NCBI GenBank assembly: GCA_031274495.1 | Contig: JAISQB010000081.1 | Location: forward strand, 1-44,149 | Length of the DNA stretch: 44,149 nucleotides | Source of the DNA: Campylobacteraceae bacterium | Lineage (GTDB): Bacteria > Campylobacterota > Campylobacteria > Campylobacterales > Campylobacteraceae | Direction of reading: 5' to 3' | In this document: one piece after another, positions 34,607-43,779 of the stretch | Layout of the letters: every line of letters begins with the position of its first letter | Numbering within the stretch: the stretch's first letter is position 1 | The notes under the pieces: model-generated | The model's database searches: none | What the model was told of the DNA's origin: nothing | Seen by the model: the letters and a program-made list of their open reading frames with translations, nothing else | Made by a program: the position numbers and the translations under genes

Positions 34607-35137
34607 TTATACTATCTTCTCAACTTGTGAATAGAGAATCTCTACCGGAGTACTTCTTCCGAAGATAGAGACATTCAAACGCAGTTTTCCGTGCTCCATA
34701 TCATACTCTTCCACGATGCCTGTAAAGTTTGCAAAAGGACCTTCGGTGATGCGTACGCTCTCGCCGTCGTCAAATGATATTTTTGGTTTTGGAGCGCCTT
34801 TTTTCTCGGCTTTTTCCAAAATCAACGATATATCTTTTTGACTTAGCGGCGTAGGCTTTTTGGATTCGCCGATAAATCGGCTGACTCTGGGCAGTGATTG
34901 TATCTTATGCCACAAGTCCGTATCCAAGTCTAAATTCGCGAAAACATATCCCGAATATAGGCTTCTTTCGCTAATCTTTTTTTTGCCGTTTTTGACCTCT
35001 ATAACATCTTCGGTGGGAACGATAATCCCATCAAGTTTATGTTCTATGCCGTGGTCACGTACAAGCGTTTCGATAGCGCGCTTTATGCTCTGCTCGCTAC
35101 CCGCGTAAGTCTGTATGGCATACCACTTGTGATTCAT
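34607..35137 (-). CDS. nusG: transcription termination/antitermination factor NusG
   Basis: A 176-residue protein with the N-terminal NGN domain (HKWYAIQTYAGSEQSIKRAIE), the central motif SLPRVSRFIGESKKP and the KOW domain (DGESVRITEGPFANFTGIVEEYD). It binds RNA polymerase and links it to the ribosome and Rho. The ATG overlaps the secE stop (ATGA). Confidence 0.98.
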   Translation of the reverse strand: MNHKWYAIQTYAGSEQSIKRAIETLVRDHGIEHKLDGIIVPTEDVIEVKNGKKKISERSLYSGYVFANLDLDTDLWHKIQSLPRVSRFIGESKKPTPLSQKDISLILEKAEKKGAPKPKISFDDGESVRITEGPFANFTGIVEEYDMEHGKLRLNVSIFGRSTPVEILYSQVEKIV

Positions 35138-35313
35138 AAAATACCTTTTAAGACAAGGGACATCACTAAATCCACAAGTGCCAAAAACAACGATATGATT
35201 GTTACAACGATAAAGACTGAAAAAAAGGCGTTTCTGACCTGTTCTTTTGTCGGAAATATCACCTTGCCGAGTTCAACTTTAGCGTTTTTTATATAATCTA
35301 CAAACTTTTCCAT
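35134..35313 (-). CDS. secE: preprotein translocase subunit SecE
   Basis: A 59-residue protein read from the minus strand: ATG at 35313, TGA at 35136-35134, four-base overlap with nusG. The conserved cytoplasmic helix KVELGKVIFPTKEQVRNAFF is followed by a single membrane helix (FSVFIVVTIISLFLALVDLV). It stabilises SecY in the translocon. It is the short one-helix form found in most bacteria outside enterics. Confidence 0.95.
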   Translation of the reverse strand: MEKFVDYIKNAKVELGKVIFPTKEQVRNAFFSVFIVVTIISLFLALVDLVMSLVLKGIL

Positions 35314-35329
35314 AACTTTAACCTTACGA

Positions 35330-35405
35330 TGGCAGGGTAGGAGGGATTCGAACCCCCAACCTGCGGTTTTGGAGACCGACGCTCTACCATTAGAGCTACT
35401 ACCCT
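35330..35405 (-). tRNA. tRNA-Trp (anticodon CCA)
   Basis: A 76-base cloverleaf with encoded CCA: acceptor AGGGTAG / CTACCCT, anticodon loop CTCCAAA, T loop TTCGAAT. It lies 17 bases upstream of secE, the standard place in Campylobacterota and many other phyla. Confidence 0.97.
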
Positions 35406-35446
35406 AAAAAAGAGTTAAATCCTAAAAAATTAGGATTTAACTCTTT
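35406..35446 (-). terminator. strong terminator after rpmG
   Basis: AGAGTTAAATCCTA and TAGGATTTAACTCT form a perfect 14-base-pair stem with a six-base loop. On the minus strand a T-run follows. It overlaps the last codons of rpmG. It should end most transcripts from the tuf-rpmG unit and so set tuf levels above the tRNA-Trp-secE-nusG unit. Confidence 0.85.
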
Positions 35447-35610
35447 AACTTAACTTCTTTATGAACAGTATGTTTTCTAAGACGAGGGGAATATTTGGTT
35501 GTTTCAAATTTCTCCGTCATAGTTTTACTATTCTTGGTAGTTGTATAATTGATGTCTCCGCTCTCAGAGCATTTCAACCCTATTTTAATTCTACTACTAC
35601 TTTTCGCCAT
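35437..35610 (-). CDS. rpmG: 50S ribosomal protein L33
   Basis: A 57-residue basic protein read from the minus strand: ATG at 35610, TAA at 35439-35437. The sequence has [21 protein letters not shown] and ends with [17 protein letters not shown], the L33 pattern. Only one Cys remains from the zinc-binding pairs, so this is the zinc-free (C-minus) type. The stop codon lies in the terminator stem. Confidence 0.95.
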   Translation of the reverse strand: MAKSSSRIKIGLKCSESGDINYTTTKNSKTMTEKFETTKYSPRLRKHTVHKEVKLKS

Positions 35611-35620
35611 AAAATACCTT

Positions 35621-35649
35621 TTTAAAAATCGAGGGGGAAGACCCCCGCG
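35621..35649 (-). terminator. hairpin between tuf and rpmG
   Basis: Minus-strand GGGGG and CCCCC pair around a four-base loop and are followed by TCGATTTTT. The short stem and spaced T-run suggest partial termination, letting tuf be made in excess of rpmG. Confidence 0.55.
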
Positions 35650-35656
35650 AAATTAC

Positions 35657-36853
35657 TTATTTAATAATCTTAGATACGACGCCTGAACCTACGGTATGTC
35701 CGCCCTCACGAATCGCGAATCTCGTACCCTCTTCAAGAGCGATAGGAGCTATAAGCGTTACAGTGATTTTGACATTGTCGCCGGGCATAACCATCTCAAC
35801 GCCTGAAGGAAGTGAGATTGAGCCTGTAACGTCAGTCGTTCTTACGTAAAACTGTGGTCTATAGTTGTTAAAGAATGGAGTGTGGCGTCCGCCTTCCTCT
35901 TTTGTCAAGATATAAACTTCGCCCTCAAATTCTGTGTGAGGAGTGATTGATTTTGGTTTAGCCAAAACCATACCGCGCTCAACATCTTCTTTTTTAGTAC
36001 CTCTTAAAAGGATACCGCAGTTGTCGCCTGCTTCGCCTTGCTCCATCTCTTTTCTGAACATCTCAACGCCGGTAACTGTCGTTGTTTGAGTAGGTTTGAT
36101 ACCAACTATCTCAACAGTATCACCAACTTTTACAACGCCTTTGTCAATACGACCTGTTACAACCGTGCCGCGTCCTGAAATAGAGAAGATATCCTCGATA
36201 GGCATCAAGAAATCTTTATCCGTATCTCTTATAGGAGTTGGGATAAAGCTATCAACAGCGTCCATCAAGTCAAGTACTTTTTGACCCCATTCGCCTACTG
36301 TGCCTGATTTTGCCTCTTCAAGAGCTTTTAGAGCAGAACCTGTGATGATAGGAGTATCATCTCCGGGGAATCCGTACTCGTTAAGAAGCTCTCTTATCTC
36401 CATATCTACCAACTCTATAAGGTCGGCGTCGGCGATATCGGCTTTGTTCAAAAATACAACAATGTGAGGAACGCCTACTTGACGAGCAAGCAAAACGTGC
36501 TCGCTTGTTTGAGGCATTTTACCGTCAGTCGCAGCAACAACAAGTATCGCTCCGTCCATTTGCGCAGCACCTGTAATCATATTTTTAACATAGTCGGCGT
36601 GGCCAGGGCAGTCAACGTGAGCGTAGTGGCGGCTCTCTGTCTCATACTCAATGTGAGAAGTAGCGATTGTGATACCTCTCTCCTTCTCCTCAGGAGCGTT
36701 ATCGATATTGTCATAATCTTTAAGCTCTGCAAGACCCTTAGTCGCTAAAACACCTGAAATAGCAGCGGTCAATGTGGTTTTGCCGTGGTCAACGTGACCA
36801 ATGGTACCTATGTTTACGTGTGGCTTTGTTCTTGAAAATTTCTCTTTAGCCAT
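35657..36853 (-). CDS. tuf: translation elongation factor Tu
   Basis: A 398-residue GTPase with GHVDHGKTT (19-27), [21 protein letters not shown] and NKADIADAD, plus domains II and III ending [13 protein letters not shown]. It delivers aminoacyl-tRNA to the ribosome. It lies directly after four tRNA genes, as tufB does in E. coli. A kirromycin-sensitive Gln/Ala region appears normal. Only one copy is in the window. Confidence 0.99.
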   Translation of the reverse strand: MAKEKFSRTKPHVNIGTIGHVDHGKTTLTAAISGVLATKGLAELKDYDNIDNAPEEKERGITIATSHIEYETESRHYAHVDCPGHADYVKNMITGAAQMDGAILVVAATDGKMPQTSEHVLLARQVGVPHIVVFLNKADIADADLIELVDMEIRELLNEYGFPGDDTPIITGSALKALEEAKSGTVGEWGQKVLDLMDAVDSFIPTPIRDTDKDFLMPIEDIFSISGRGTVVTGRIDKGVVKVGDTVEIVGIKPTQTTTVTGVEMFRKEMEQGEAGDNCGILLRGTKKEDVERGMVLAKPKSITPHTEFEGEVYILTKEEGGRHTPFFNNYRPQFYVRTTDVTGSISLPSGVEMVMPGDNVKITVTLIAPIALEEGTRFAIREGGHTVGSGVVSKIIK

Positions 36854-36956
36854 CTCTTTCCTCCATACTTTAGGTTTTGATTTTTTAAAATCATATAATG
36901 TCTAACTTATCTAAAGCTTCTTGCAAAGCTTAAACTCTACGCTTTAAAAGCATCGC

Positions 36957-37031
<75 letters not shown>

Positions 37032-37123
37032 CTATCTATTCGCCCCATACGGCAAAGTCTCTTGCGGCAAGGAGCTGTACGCATTTTTTGACGGTTTTGT
37101 CCAGTCCAAACTCAAAGAGGGTG

Positions 37124-37129
37124 ATTATA
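37124..37129 (-). promoter_or_regulatory. -10 element for the tRNA-Thr(GGT)-tuf unit
   Basis: A perfect minus-strand TATAAT lies 93 bases before tRNA-Thr(GGT), after an AT-rich stretch and in the 272-base gap that splits the tRNA cluster. It would let tuf be expressed without the upstream tRNAs. Confidence 0.55.
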
Positions 37130-37303
37130 CTCAAATTATTATAATAATATGATTATAAAAACTCTAAAAATGATAAAAATATGACAAAAAGGAGGTTGAG
37201 TAACGATAGTTAATTCAACAGCTCCCAGTCAAATGTACCGCTTTTTGGAGAATTTAGGCTCTATTTTTATAAAAAACAGACTCAAAAACGCGCCAAAAAA
37301 TTT

Positions 37304-37380
37304 TGGAGCGGGAAACGGGACTCGAACCCGCGACCCTCAGCTTGGAAGGCTGATGCTCTAGCCAACTGAGCTATTCCCGC
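37304..37380 (-). tRNA. tRNA-Gly (anticodon TCC)
   Basis: A 77-base cloverleaf with encoded CCA: acceptor GCGGGAA / TTCCCGC, anticodon stem TCAGC / GCTGA around CTTCCAA, T loop TTCGAGT. It is third in the Thr-Tyr-Gly-Thr array. Confidence 0.97.
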
Positions 37381-37392
37381 ATCAAAATATAG

Positions 37393-37478
<86 letters not shown>

Positions 37479-37537
37479 CCAATTAAACGGTCTCACCATT
37501 CTCTGGTCAAACACTGCCATAAAATTTTTGAAAAAAA

Positions 37538-37613
37538 TGGAGCCGGCAAAGGGACTCGAACCCCCGACCTACTGCTTACAAGGCAGTTGCTCTACCAACT
37601 GAGCTACGCCGGC
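37538..37613 (-). tRNA. tRNA-Thr (anticodon TGT)
   Basis: A 76-base cloverleaf with encoded CCA: acceptor GCCGGCG / TGCCGGC, anticodon stem ACTGC / GCAGT around CTTGTAA. It is first in the array that ends in tuf. Confidence 0.97.
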
Positions 37614-37634
37614 CTCGATTTTTTGCAAACCGAG

Positions 37635-37663
37635 ATTATATCTCAAAGGAGATGATAAGTCAA
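37635..37663 (-). promoter_or_regulatory. sigma-70 promoter of the tRNA array
   Basis: Minus-strand TTGACT (37663-37658) and TATAAT (37640-37635) with a 17-base spacer, placed 22 bases before tRNA-Thr(TGT). This is one of the best promoter matches in the window, as expected for a stable-RNA gene. Confidence 0.85.
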
Positions 37664-37799
37664 GAGAAAAAGGTGCTTCTCAAGATATATTTTCTCATTT
37701 TTTATCGTAAATATATGGCAAGCGTCTAAAGGTATTAAACGCACGCCGTTTTAGAGACGCAAACCCATTTTTTGATTTTTAACGCGCCCAAAATCCACA

Positions 37800-38546
37800 T
37801 CAATCCCTCACATAATCATCAACGCCAAGCAATTCATTAGTTACCGCAACTATCATTCTCTCGATGCCCTTACCTTTAGTTTTTCTTTTCACTATCACTT
37901 CGCCTATCTTGGATGTACTGCCTACGTGCGTGCCGCCGCAAGGAATCACAAAATCACCGCATTTCCAGTCCCACGCGTCGTCAATACCGTTATGCTTAAA
38001 TGTCTCTATCGGCGTACCCTGCTCTATCATTGTTTTTATCTCACTATTTATATTTTCCATATCTTCATCCGTAAATCTCATCTGCGACGCGAAATCAAGC
38101 CTCGCCGAATCCACAGCGATATTGCACCCTTTTATATACCGCACGATATCGGGTCTATACTTTGTCGCCGCCATCAGCGCCAAATGCAAAGCGCTATGGT
38201 GCACAGTCGTTTTTATCCTATGGGAGATATCTATCTCTATCACGACTCTATCGCCAACCAAAAATCCACCGATATCATCAGGATTTACTTTGTGTATCAC
38301 GGGCGTATCTATCTGTATAGTGGGAAAATCTTGTATGACAAGAGGCTTTCCAACGCCTTTAATCGTATCAAAAAACGGTACTCCAACGCCATCTTTCACG
38401 ATAATGCCGATATCTCCTATTTGCCCGCCACCTTCCGCAAACGCGACTGTTTTATCAGTCACGATACCATCATTTCGCACCTCTGTAACTACCGCTTCAC
38501 ATCTTGCAAGATACATATTCTCATAATATAATTTTTGCGTTTTCAC
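37800..38546 (-). CDS. AlaX-type alanyl-tRNA editing hydrolase
   Basis: A 248-residue protein, started at the GTG of VKTQKLYYEN, eight bases after AAAGGAG; the longer upstream frame has no ribosome site. The AlaRS-like editing domain is seen with its zinc ligands: HHSALHL (H117 and H121) and the CGGTHVGST motif (about 216-224). The enzyme removes wrongly attached Ser or Gly from tRNA-Ala, without the aminoacylation domain. It overlaps the stop of the DMT transporter by four bases (GTGA), suggesting co-translation. Confidence 0.9.
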   Translation of the reverse strand: MKTQKLYYENMYLARCEAVVTEVRNDGIVTDKTVAFAEGGGQIGDIGIIVKDGVGVPFFDTIKGVGKPLVIQDFPTIQIDTPVIHKVNPDDIGGFLVGDRVVIEIDISHRIKTTVHHSALHLALMAATKYRPDIVRYIKGCNIAVDSARLDFASQMRFTDEDMENINSEIKTMIEQGTPIETFKHNGIDDAWDWKCGDFVIPCGGTHVGSTSKIGEVIVKRKTKGKGIERMIVAVTNELLGVDDYVRD

Positions 38547-39400
38547 GGTCGCTTCTCCTTTGCAAAATATATACCTATCAATACGATAACCATTCCTAAG
38601 ATTTCCATCATCGATAGTGCTTCGCCAAATAAAATAAACGAGTAGATAGCGGCTATAGCGGGCTGCGTCAAAATAATAATAGACGAGAGCACGACATTTA
38701 TCTTTCCCAAACAAAAAGCCATCAGCCCTTGACCTGCTATCTGCGAAATGAGTGCCAATCCGATTAACGGCAGCAACTCATCTTGCGTACGCGGCAGATA
38801 AAAGCCCTCCGTTATAAGCACGGCAAACGCTAAAACGATTAAGCTGCCAAACGCGCTGATAGTCATTATCACACCGCTTCCGACACTGCCTTTTAGCCTA
38901 TAAATGCTCAAAATAAATCCCGCGTAAAATAGCGATGTGATGGTAGCTAACGCGTCGCCTTTGAAATTATTGATGTTGGGCTCTATTTTGCCCGACAACA
39001 ATATAATGATACCGATCAGCGTAACTACCCCGCAGATTAAAAAATGTTTTGGGATTTTCTCTTTAAATATAAAATAGGCAATCGGAACAACAGTAAACGG
39101 TGTCAAATTCGCCAGCAAATTAGCATTGGCAACGGTGGTATAGCTAAAAGAGATATTCCAAAAGATCAAATCCAAAGCCAAGAATACCCCTGCCAAAGTT
39201 ATGATGCCAAACTCTTTTTTGCCTACTTTTGATATTTTAGTCATAGTAAAAGGCAGTAAAAACGGAAGCGAAAACAGCACTCTGTAAAAAGCCGTATTTA
39301 TGGGCGGGAGTTGGCTCATTTTTACAAAAATTCCACCTGTAGATAAAAAGCAGATTGCCAAAAAGATGAGAAGCAGATATGCTGTACCGCTATTTTTCAA
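38543..39400 (-). CDS. EamA/DMT-family transporter
   Basis: A 285-residue protein with about ten membrane helices and two EamA repeats (first half LSTGGIFVKMSQLPPINTAFYR; second half GSGVIMTISAFGSLIVLAFA). I place the start at the TTG of LKNSGTAYLLL because AAGGATTTTC lies just before it; a TTG 21 bases earlier lacks a site. DMT exporters move amino acids or other metabolites. Pairing with an AlaX editing gene hints at a nonstandard amino acid or toxic metabolite, but this is inference. Confidence 0.88.
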   Translation of the reverse strand: MKNSGTAYLLLIFLAICFLSTGGIFVKMSQLPPINTAFYRVLFSLPFLLPFTMTKISKVGKKEFGIITLAGVFLALDLIFWNISFSYTTVANANLLANLTPFTVVPIAYFIFKEKIPKHFLICGVVTLIGIIILLSGKIEPNINNFKGDALATITSLFYAGFILSIYRLKGSVGSGVIMTISAFGSLIVLAFAVLITEGFYLPRTQDELLPLIGLALISQIAGQGLMAFCLGKINVVLSSIIILTQPAIAAIYSFILFGEALSMMEILGMVIVLIGIYFAKEKRP

Positions 39401-39605
39401 GAAAATCCTTATGAATGTCAATTACAAGTTGTGCTTTATTGTCAAAAACAATCATCCTACCTCCAAAAGCTTTCGCACACATATGCCAACTCAATCTATA
39501 ATCTTGATACAAAGGGTGGAGTATATCATACAGAAGTTATCGTGTCAAGATTAAAAAAATATTTAAGAAAATGTACCATAAAAAATTTGCATAGCTGTGG
39601 CGTGT

Positions 39606-39648
39606 TATAATATTTTTACGATAAAAATATAAAATGCCGATGCGGCAT
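39606..39648 (+). promoter_or_regulatory. msrAB promoter and leader hairpin
   Basis: TATAAT at 39606-39611 lies 53 bases before the msrAB ATG. ATGCCG and CGGCAT (39634-39648) form a six-base-pair hairpin with a three-base loop, shortly before the GGAGGT ribosome site. Confidence 0.65.
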
Positions 39649-39663
39649 TCACGGAGGTCATAT

Positions 39664-40596
39664 ATGAGTAATTTACAAGAGATTTATTTCGCAGGAGGTT
39701 GTTTTTGGGGCGTGGGAGAGTATTTTTCTCGCATCAAAGGGGTGAGCGGCGTAACGGTCGGATATGCAAACGGCGTGACATCAAATCCCACCTACAAAGA
39801 TGTTTGCGAGGGAGAGACCAAGTACGCAGAAACGGCGCACATTACTTATGATCCCGCTATCGTAACTCTTCAAACGCTGACAAGACAGTTTTTCAAAATC
39901 ATCGACCCCACAAGTTTAAATAGACAAGGAAATGATGTCGGAACTCAATACCGCACGGGCATATATTATACGCGAGAAGATGATAAAGAGGTGGTTTTTA
40001 AGGTCATACAAGAGGAGCAAAAGAGATTTAGCAAACCCATTGTAGTCGAGCTGTTGCCGCTTTTAAATTACTATTTGGCAGAAGAGTATCATCAAGATTA
40101 TCTCAAAAAAAATCCAAACGGATATTGCCACATCACATTTGAGAGCTTAAAAGATTTGGAAAATCCCAACAAGCCTACCAAAGAGGAGTTGCGAAACAGA
40201 CTATCAAGCGAAGAGTATTATGTAACGCAAGAGTGCGGCACCGAGAGAGCTTTTAGCGGCAAATATTGGAACCATCACGAAAGAGGCATATATGTGGATA
40301 TCGTGACAAACGAGCCGCTCTTTGCATCTTGCGATAAATTCGACTCCGGTAGCGGTTGGCCAAGTTTTACAAAACCGATTTTGGCGGATGCTGTTACAAA
40401 GCTTCCCGACAATAGCCACAATATGCAGCGCGTAGAGGTTAGAAGCAAGAGCGGAGATTCTCATCTTGGGCACGTTTTTGAGGATGGTCCCGAGGGCAAA
40501 CTTAGGTATTGCATCAATAGCGCGGCGCTTAGATTTATCCCGTATGATGAGATGGAAAAAGAGGGTTATGGCTACTTGAAAGCACTGGTATGTTAA
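39664..40596 (+). CDS. msrAB: peptide methionine sulfoxide reductase MsrA/MsrB fusion
   Basis: A 310-residue fusion. I start at the ATG of [16 protein letters not shown] because a GGAGGT ribosome site precedes it; the upstream in-frame ATGs lie in the leader hairpin. MsrA (about 5-165) has the catalytic Cys13 in GGCFWG. MsrB (about 178-308) has SGSGWPSF and the catalytic Cys in [11 protein letters not shown]; the zinc-binding CxxC pairs of the classical form are missing. The fusion repairs both S- and R-methionine sulfoxides. No signal peptide, so cytosolic. It overlaps yaaA by seven bases. Confidence 0.95.
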   Translation: MSNLQEIYFAGGCFWGVGEYFSRIKGVSGVTVGYANGVTSNPTYKDVCEGETKYAETAHITYDPAIVTLQTLTRQFFKIIDPTSLNRQGNDVGTQYRTGIYYTREDDKEVVFKVIQEEQKRFSKPIVVELLPLLNYYLAEEYHQDYLKKNPNGYCHITFESLKDLENPNKPTKEELRNRLSSEEYYVTQECGTERAFSGKYWNHHERGIYVDIVTNEPLFASCDKFDSGSGWPSFTKPILADAVTKLPDNSHNMQRVEVRSKSGDSHLGHVFEDGPEGKLRYCINSAALRFIPYDEMEKEGYGYLKALVC

Positions 40597-41336
40597 AAAT
40601 TCTCTTCTCTCCAAGTGAGAGCAAAAGCACTCTCTCGCCTCATAAAAGAAACCTTGAAAACTCTTTGTGGGAGAAAGAGGAGTTTTATAAACGACTTTTT
40701 TGCATAAATCTATACAATCAAATCTTGCAAGAGAAAAATCAAGCCGAACTCTCAAAACTGTTTGGACTTAAACAGCAGAGTCAAATGGAGGAGCTTTTGC
40801 CGATAAATCCACTCTTGTGTCCCACGCAAAAAGCGGCTTTAAGATATGATGGAGTAGCTTACAAACAGTTGAATTACGTATCGCTAAATGCAAACGCGCA
40901 AGATTTTATCGACACAAATGTGATGATATTTTCCAACCTCTTGGGTCCCATTTTGGCAGGTGATTATCTGCCGTATTATAAGTTAAAACAGGGCGAAAAT
41001 TTAAGAGGTTTTGAGGGCGCGTCTTACTACAAAGAGGCATTTTCAAGCAAGATAGATGAGTGGGTAGAGGGGAATTTTATCGTTGATTTGAGAGCTTCGT
41101 TTTATGAGAAATTTTACACACTAAAAAAGCCCCACATAGCGATGAAATTTTACAAAGAGGGCAAAATCTTAAGCCACTTTGCAAAAGCCTATAGAGGCTT
41201 GGCGCTAAAAGATTTGGCGATAAACCGACCAAAAGATGAAGAAGAGTTCGGCAAAATCGCATTCGAGGGTTTAAGCCTCATAGATATAAAAAAATTCAAG
41301 CTCAAAAAAGAGTATGCTTACGAGATAAAAATTTGA
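40590..41336 (+). CDS. yaaA: YaaA-family peroxide stress protein (DUF328)
   Basis: A 248-residue protein. The N-terminus [11 protein letters not shown], the central YDGVAYKQL, the [10 protein letters not shown]-like region ([12 protein letters not shown]) and the late [13 protein letters not shown] and GLALKDLAI segments match the family. In E. coli YaaA lowers free iron and protects DNA and protein during peroxide stress. It starts inside the end of msrAB, so the two form an oxidative-damage unit. Confidence 0.9.
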   Translation: MLKILFSPSESKSTLSPHKRNLENSLWEKEEFYKRLFCINLYNQILQEKNQAELSKLFGLKQQSQMEELLPINPLLCPTQKAALRYDGVAYKQLNYVSLNANAQDFIDTNVMIFSNLLGPILAGDYLPYYKLKQGENLRGFEGASYYKEAFSSKIDEWVEGNFIVDLRASFYEKFYTLKKPHIAMKFYKEGKILSHFAKAYRGLALKDLAINRPKDEEEFGKIAFEGLSLIDIKKFKLKKEYAYEIKI

Positions 41337-41408
41337 GTTTTTAAAAAATATATTTTGCGCAAGGCTCTATTTTTTGCCAAACAAAGCCATCACGCCAAAA
41401 CCCCTTAT

Positions 41409-42038
41409 CTAAAATCTAAAATTCACCCCAAGCCTAACGCCATTGCCCACATCTCCCACAGCATCATAAACATAACTATTTGTACCGCTATATTTATATG
41501 AGATCTTGTAAGCGCTATACCTCAATCTATACGCCAAATCAACCTCTACATTTGCCGCCGCGTAATATGAAAGTCCGATAAACGCGTCAAGATGGACTAT
41601 ATGGGTCTTTCCTTTAAAATCTATGCGTCCTTGCGAAGTATCTATATCGTCGCTATCTTGCCAACCAATCCCGTAACCAAGACCTACAAGCAAATTCAAA
41701 GGAATATTTTTGATTAGCTGTTTTTCTAACTCTGTAGCCAGACTCACGCCTATCTCGCCGTTTCTGTTTCTGTTTTGATACAAACCAATATACCATTTGC
41801 CCCCCATCCTATCATCATTGGCTTTTCTTTGGAATCCAAGCTGTAGTTCATTGTAAAAACCACCCGAACCCACTATCTCTTTTAGCGGCATATCATGTTT
41901 TAGCTTTTTGCCACTAGAGCCCTCTACAGTACTTGAAACTCCTATATAAAGCCCATCCCCATCCCCAATTCCTGCCATTGCCGTCGAAGCAATCAACACC
42001 AAACTCAAAACCTTTAAGACGCTGCAAATCCGCAACAC
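41409..42038 (-). CDS. small outer-membrane beta-barrel protein
   Basis: A 209-residue protein with a signal peptide (MLRICSVLKVLSLVLIAST, cut after AMA). The mature part has alternating polar/aromatic strands (GGFYNELQLGFQRKA, KWYIGLYQNRNRNGEIGVSL) and ends with VRLGVNFRF, the terminal-Phe signal of outer-membrane barrels. An eight-stranded OmpW/OmpA-like barrel is likely. The GTG start follows AAGGAGTATTA. Function unknown. Confidence 0.8.
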   Translation of the reverse strand: MLRICSVLKVLSLVLIASTAMAGIGDGDGLYIGVSSTVEGSSGKKLKHDMPLKEIVGSGGFYNELQLGFQRKANDDRMGGKWYIGLYQNRNRNGEIGVSLATELEKQLIKNIPLNLLVGLGYGIGWQDSDDIDTSQGRIDFKGKTHIVHLDAFIGLSYYAAANVEVDLAYRLRYSAYKISYKYSGTNSYVYDAVGDVGNGVRLGVNFRF

Positions 42039-42067
42039 TAATACTCCTTGTTAATTAAATTTTATTT

Positions 42068-42820
42068 TTAACTTTTCTTTATCTTTTGCAACCAATTGTC
42101 ATAATTTATCGCGTGACTCAAATCAAACACTATAATGCCAAAAGCAATCATTCCTACGACCACAGCCCCTTTTTCGCCTATGCCACTATAAAACCACAGC
42201 GCGACAAGAGCGATGATTGGAAATAGCCACCGTATAGCTCTTTTTATCTTAGCCTTGTGCGTTTTGCGCTTGAAAAGAGCTTTGACGATAGGAGCCATTT
42301 TATTGATATTATCACACTCCTCGCGTTTTATCGTACCTTTGGCATACTTTTTGCCAACAAAAACAGCCCTGCCCATATAATGGTGAATGGTGTATTTATA
42401 GTTATCACTATAACCTGTCGAAGTCGTGTAGCGGGTATTTATTGTGGCATTTGCACCGATAACGTGCGCCCATTGTCCAAGAAGTATCTTTACATCTTTC
42501 GGAGCGCATTCGGCATCTTGCACATGCACCACCCAGTCGGACATCTCCAATATTTCCCAACCGTCTATCTTGTCGCTCTTGCCGAACAAAAATTCATTAG
42601 GAATAGCATATCCTGCATTCTGTTCGCCTATAGCACTGATTTTTACGGCAACGTATCCTTTTGGAGTCACATCTTGCTCAAATTGCACAAGCAACCACTC
42701 GTATATATCGCCGCCGCTATCCTTAAAATTCGTATTATGAAAAAAATAGTCTTTACCGTCATCTCCGAGGATAAACCCGTAACCTTTTTCGCTAAGATAA
42801 TTTTTGACATGCCCTGTCAC
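42068..42820 (-). CDS. cold-shock-domain protein with C-terminal membrane segments
   Basis: A 250-residue protein in three parts. Residues 1-66 are a cold-shock domain: GHVKNYLSEKGYGFI (RNP1 KGYGFI) and DYFFHNTNF (the RNP2 counterpart). Residues about 70-180 form a soluble domain with several Trp, Tyr and His (DWVVHVQDAECAP, YKYTIHHYMGRAVFVG) that I do not recognise. Residues about 193-235 hold two hydrophobic helices (WLFPIIALVALWFYSG, GAVVVGMIAFGIIVFDLS). The tail is basic. This is not the usual CSD-DUF1294 fusion. The likely outcome is an RNA-binding protein tied to the inner membrane. GTG start. Confidence 0.8.
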   Translation of the reverse strand: MTGHVKNYLSEKGYGFILGDDGKDYFFHNTNFKDSGGDIYEWLLVQFEQDVTPKGYVAVKISAIGEQNAGYAIPNEFLFGKSDKIDGWEILEMSDWVVHVQDAECAPKDVKILLGQWAHVIGANATINTRYTTSTGYSDNYKYTIHHYMGRAVFVGKKYAKGTIKREECDNINKMAPIVKALFKRKTHKAKIKRAIRWLFPIIALVALWFYSGIGEKGAVVVGMIAFGIIVFDLSHAINYDNWLQKIKKS

Positions 42821-43044
42821 TATTACCCCTTTATTAAAGTTTGAATATCAACATAATAAATATTTAAACGCGTAATAATATAGTAATTCTTTGAAAAAAA
42901 GTTTAATTTCTGCGCACATTTTGGCATTTATCTTACAAAATTAAACACCACGCCCACAAGATAAGCAAAAAGCACGGTACAAAATGAAAAATTTAGTTTA
43001 GAAAATGTACAATTCATAAATATTTCTCATAAAAAGGGGTCGCG

Positions 43045-43302
43045 ATGGAGTGGTTAATAATCGTCGTTTTGGTGGTCGCCATATTTTTTATCACCAAAAA
43101 ATACGACAGCGAAATCAAAATGTTAGGCAATATGATAGAGATAAATCGCAATGCAATTGATGAAAATAGTAAAGTTATAAATTTAGAGACAAAAAAGAGG
43201 GGCGCGAAAAAGAGCGATACCGAAGGGGTCAAAAAAAGAGTAGCCAAAAAGAGTACGGCGAAAAAGTCTCCCGTTAAAAAAGAGACGACCCTTGAGGCGT
43301 AA
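43045..43302 (+). CDS. small membrane protein with a Lys/Ala-rich tail
   Basis: An 85-residue protein: one N-terminal membrane helix (WLIIVVLVVAIFFITKK, residues 3-19), a short coiled-coil-like part and a highly basic tail with KKS and KKR repeats (AKKSTAKKSPVKKE), similar in composition to histone H1-like tails. The ATG follows AAAAGGGG. It may bind nucleic acid or acidic envelope polymers at the membrane; no family is recognised. Confidence 0.7.
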   Translation: MEWLIIVVLVVAIFFITKKYDSEIKMLGNMIEINRNAIDENSKVINLETKKRGAKKSDTEGVKKRVAKKSTAKKSPVKKETTLEA

Positions 43303-43331
43303 AGCGTGTTAAATTAGCGTTAAGGATTTTT

Positions 43332-43392
43332 AGCGACAAAAGGCTTTTGTAAAATAGAATGTGCGGTTTTGTTTTAATAGCCTTTTGTCGCT
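43332..43392. repeat. perfect 14-base inverted repeat
   Basis: AGCGACAAAAGGCT (43332-43345) and AGCCTTTTGTCGCT (43379-43392) are exact reverse complements separated by 33 bases. No T-run follows on either strand, so this is not a standard terminator. A TAAAAT/TAGAAT-like element lies within the loop. Confidence 0.85.
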
Positions 43393-43670
43393 GCTTGGAG
43401 CGAGGGGTAAGAAGACCTTCCGCATGTCGAAAAGTGTTTGTGCGGGAGGAGGTTTTTATAAAGTTGGTGATTTCCAAATGTTATAAGTTGGTTGCGAACA
43501 TACGAAAAATCTTCTCACAAAGAAAATGTACCTATCTTATATCACAAAAAACTAATGCAAACCTTAAATAGAAATAAAAATTAACAAAAAATGCAAAAAT
43601 CTGCAATCAAAAGTACGTTTTAGCTATAAAAACTCATTTTTTTTCAGCCATACAGTACTAAAAATGCCGA

Positions 43671-43779
43671 TTTTGTTGAGAAAGTATTTTGTTTTGTAAA
43701 AACGCTTCGCGAGCATTGTTGCCCATCAGACCTTTTAGGCGCAGCGAAACAAAAATGAAACACGACCGCCTCAACAAAA
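43671..43779 (+). other. nested pairable segments, possible structured RNA
   Basis: TTTTGTTGAG (43671-43680) pairs with CTCAACAAAA (43770-43779); inside, TTTTGTTT (43687-43694) pairs with AAACAAAA (43747-43754), and CGCT (43703-43706) with AGCG (43743-43746). Together they give a long imperfect hairpin. Promoter evidence is weak, so an RNA gene is only a suggestion. Confidence 0.3.

Noticed and set aside
37864-38531. Plus-strand frames of 220 and 201 codons opposite the AlaX gene
   Set aside because: The minus-strand gene has clear zinc-ligand motifs and a good ribosome site; the opposite frames have neither.
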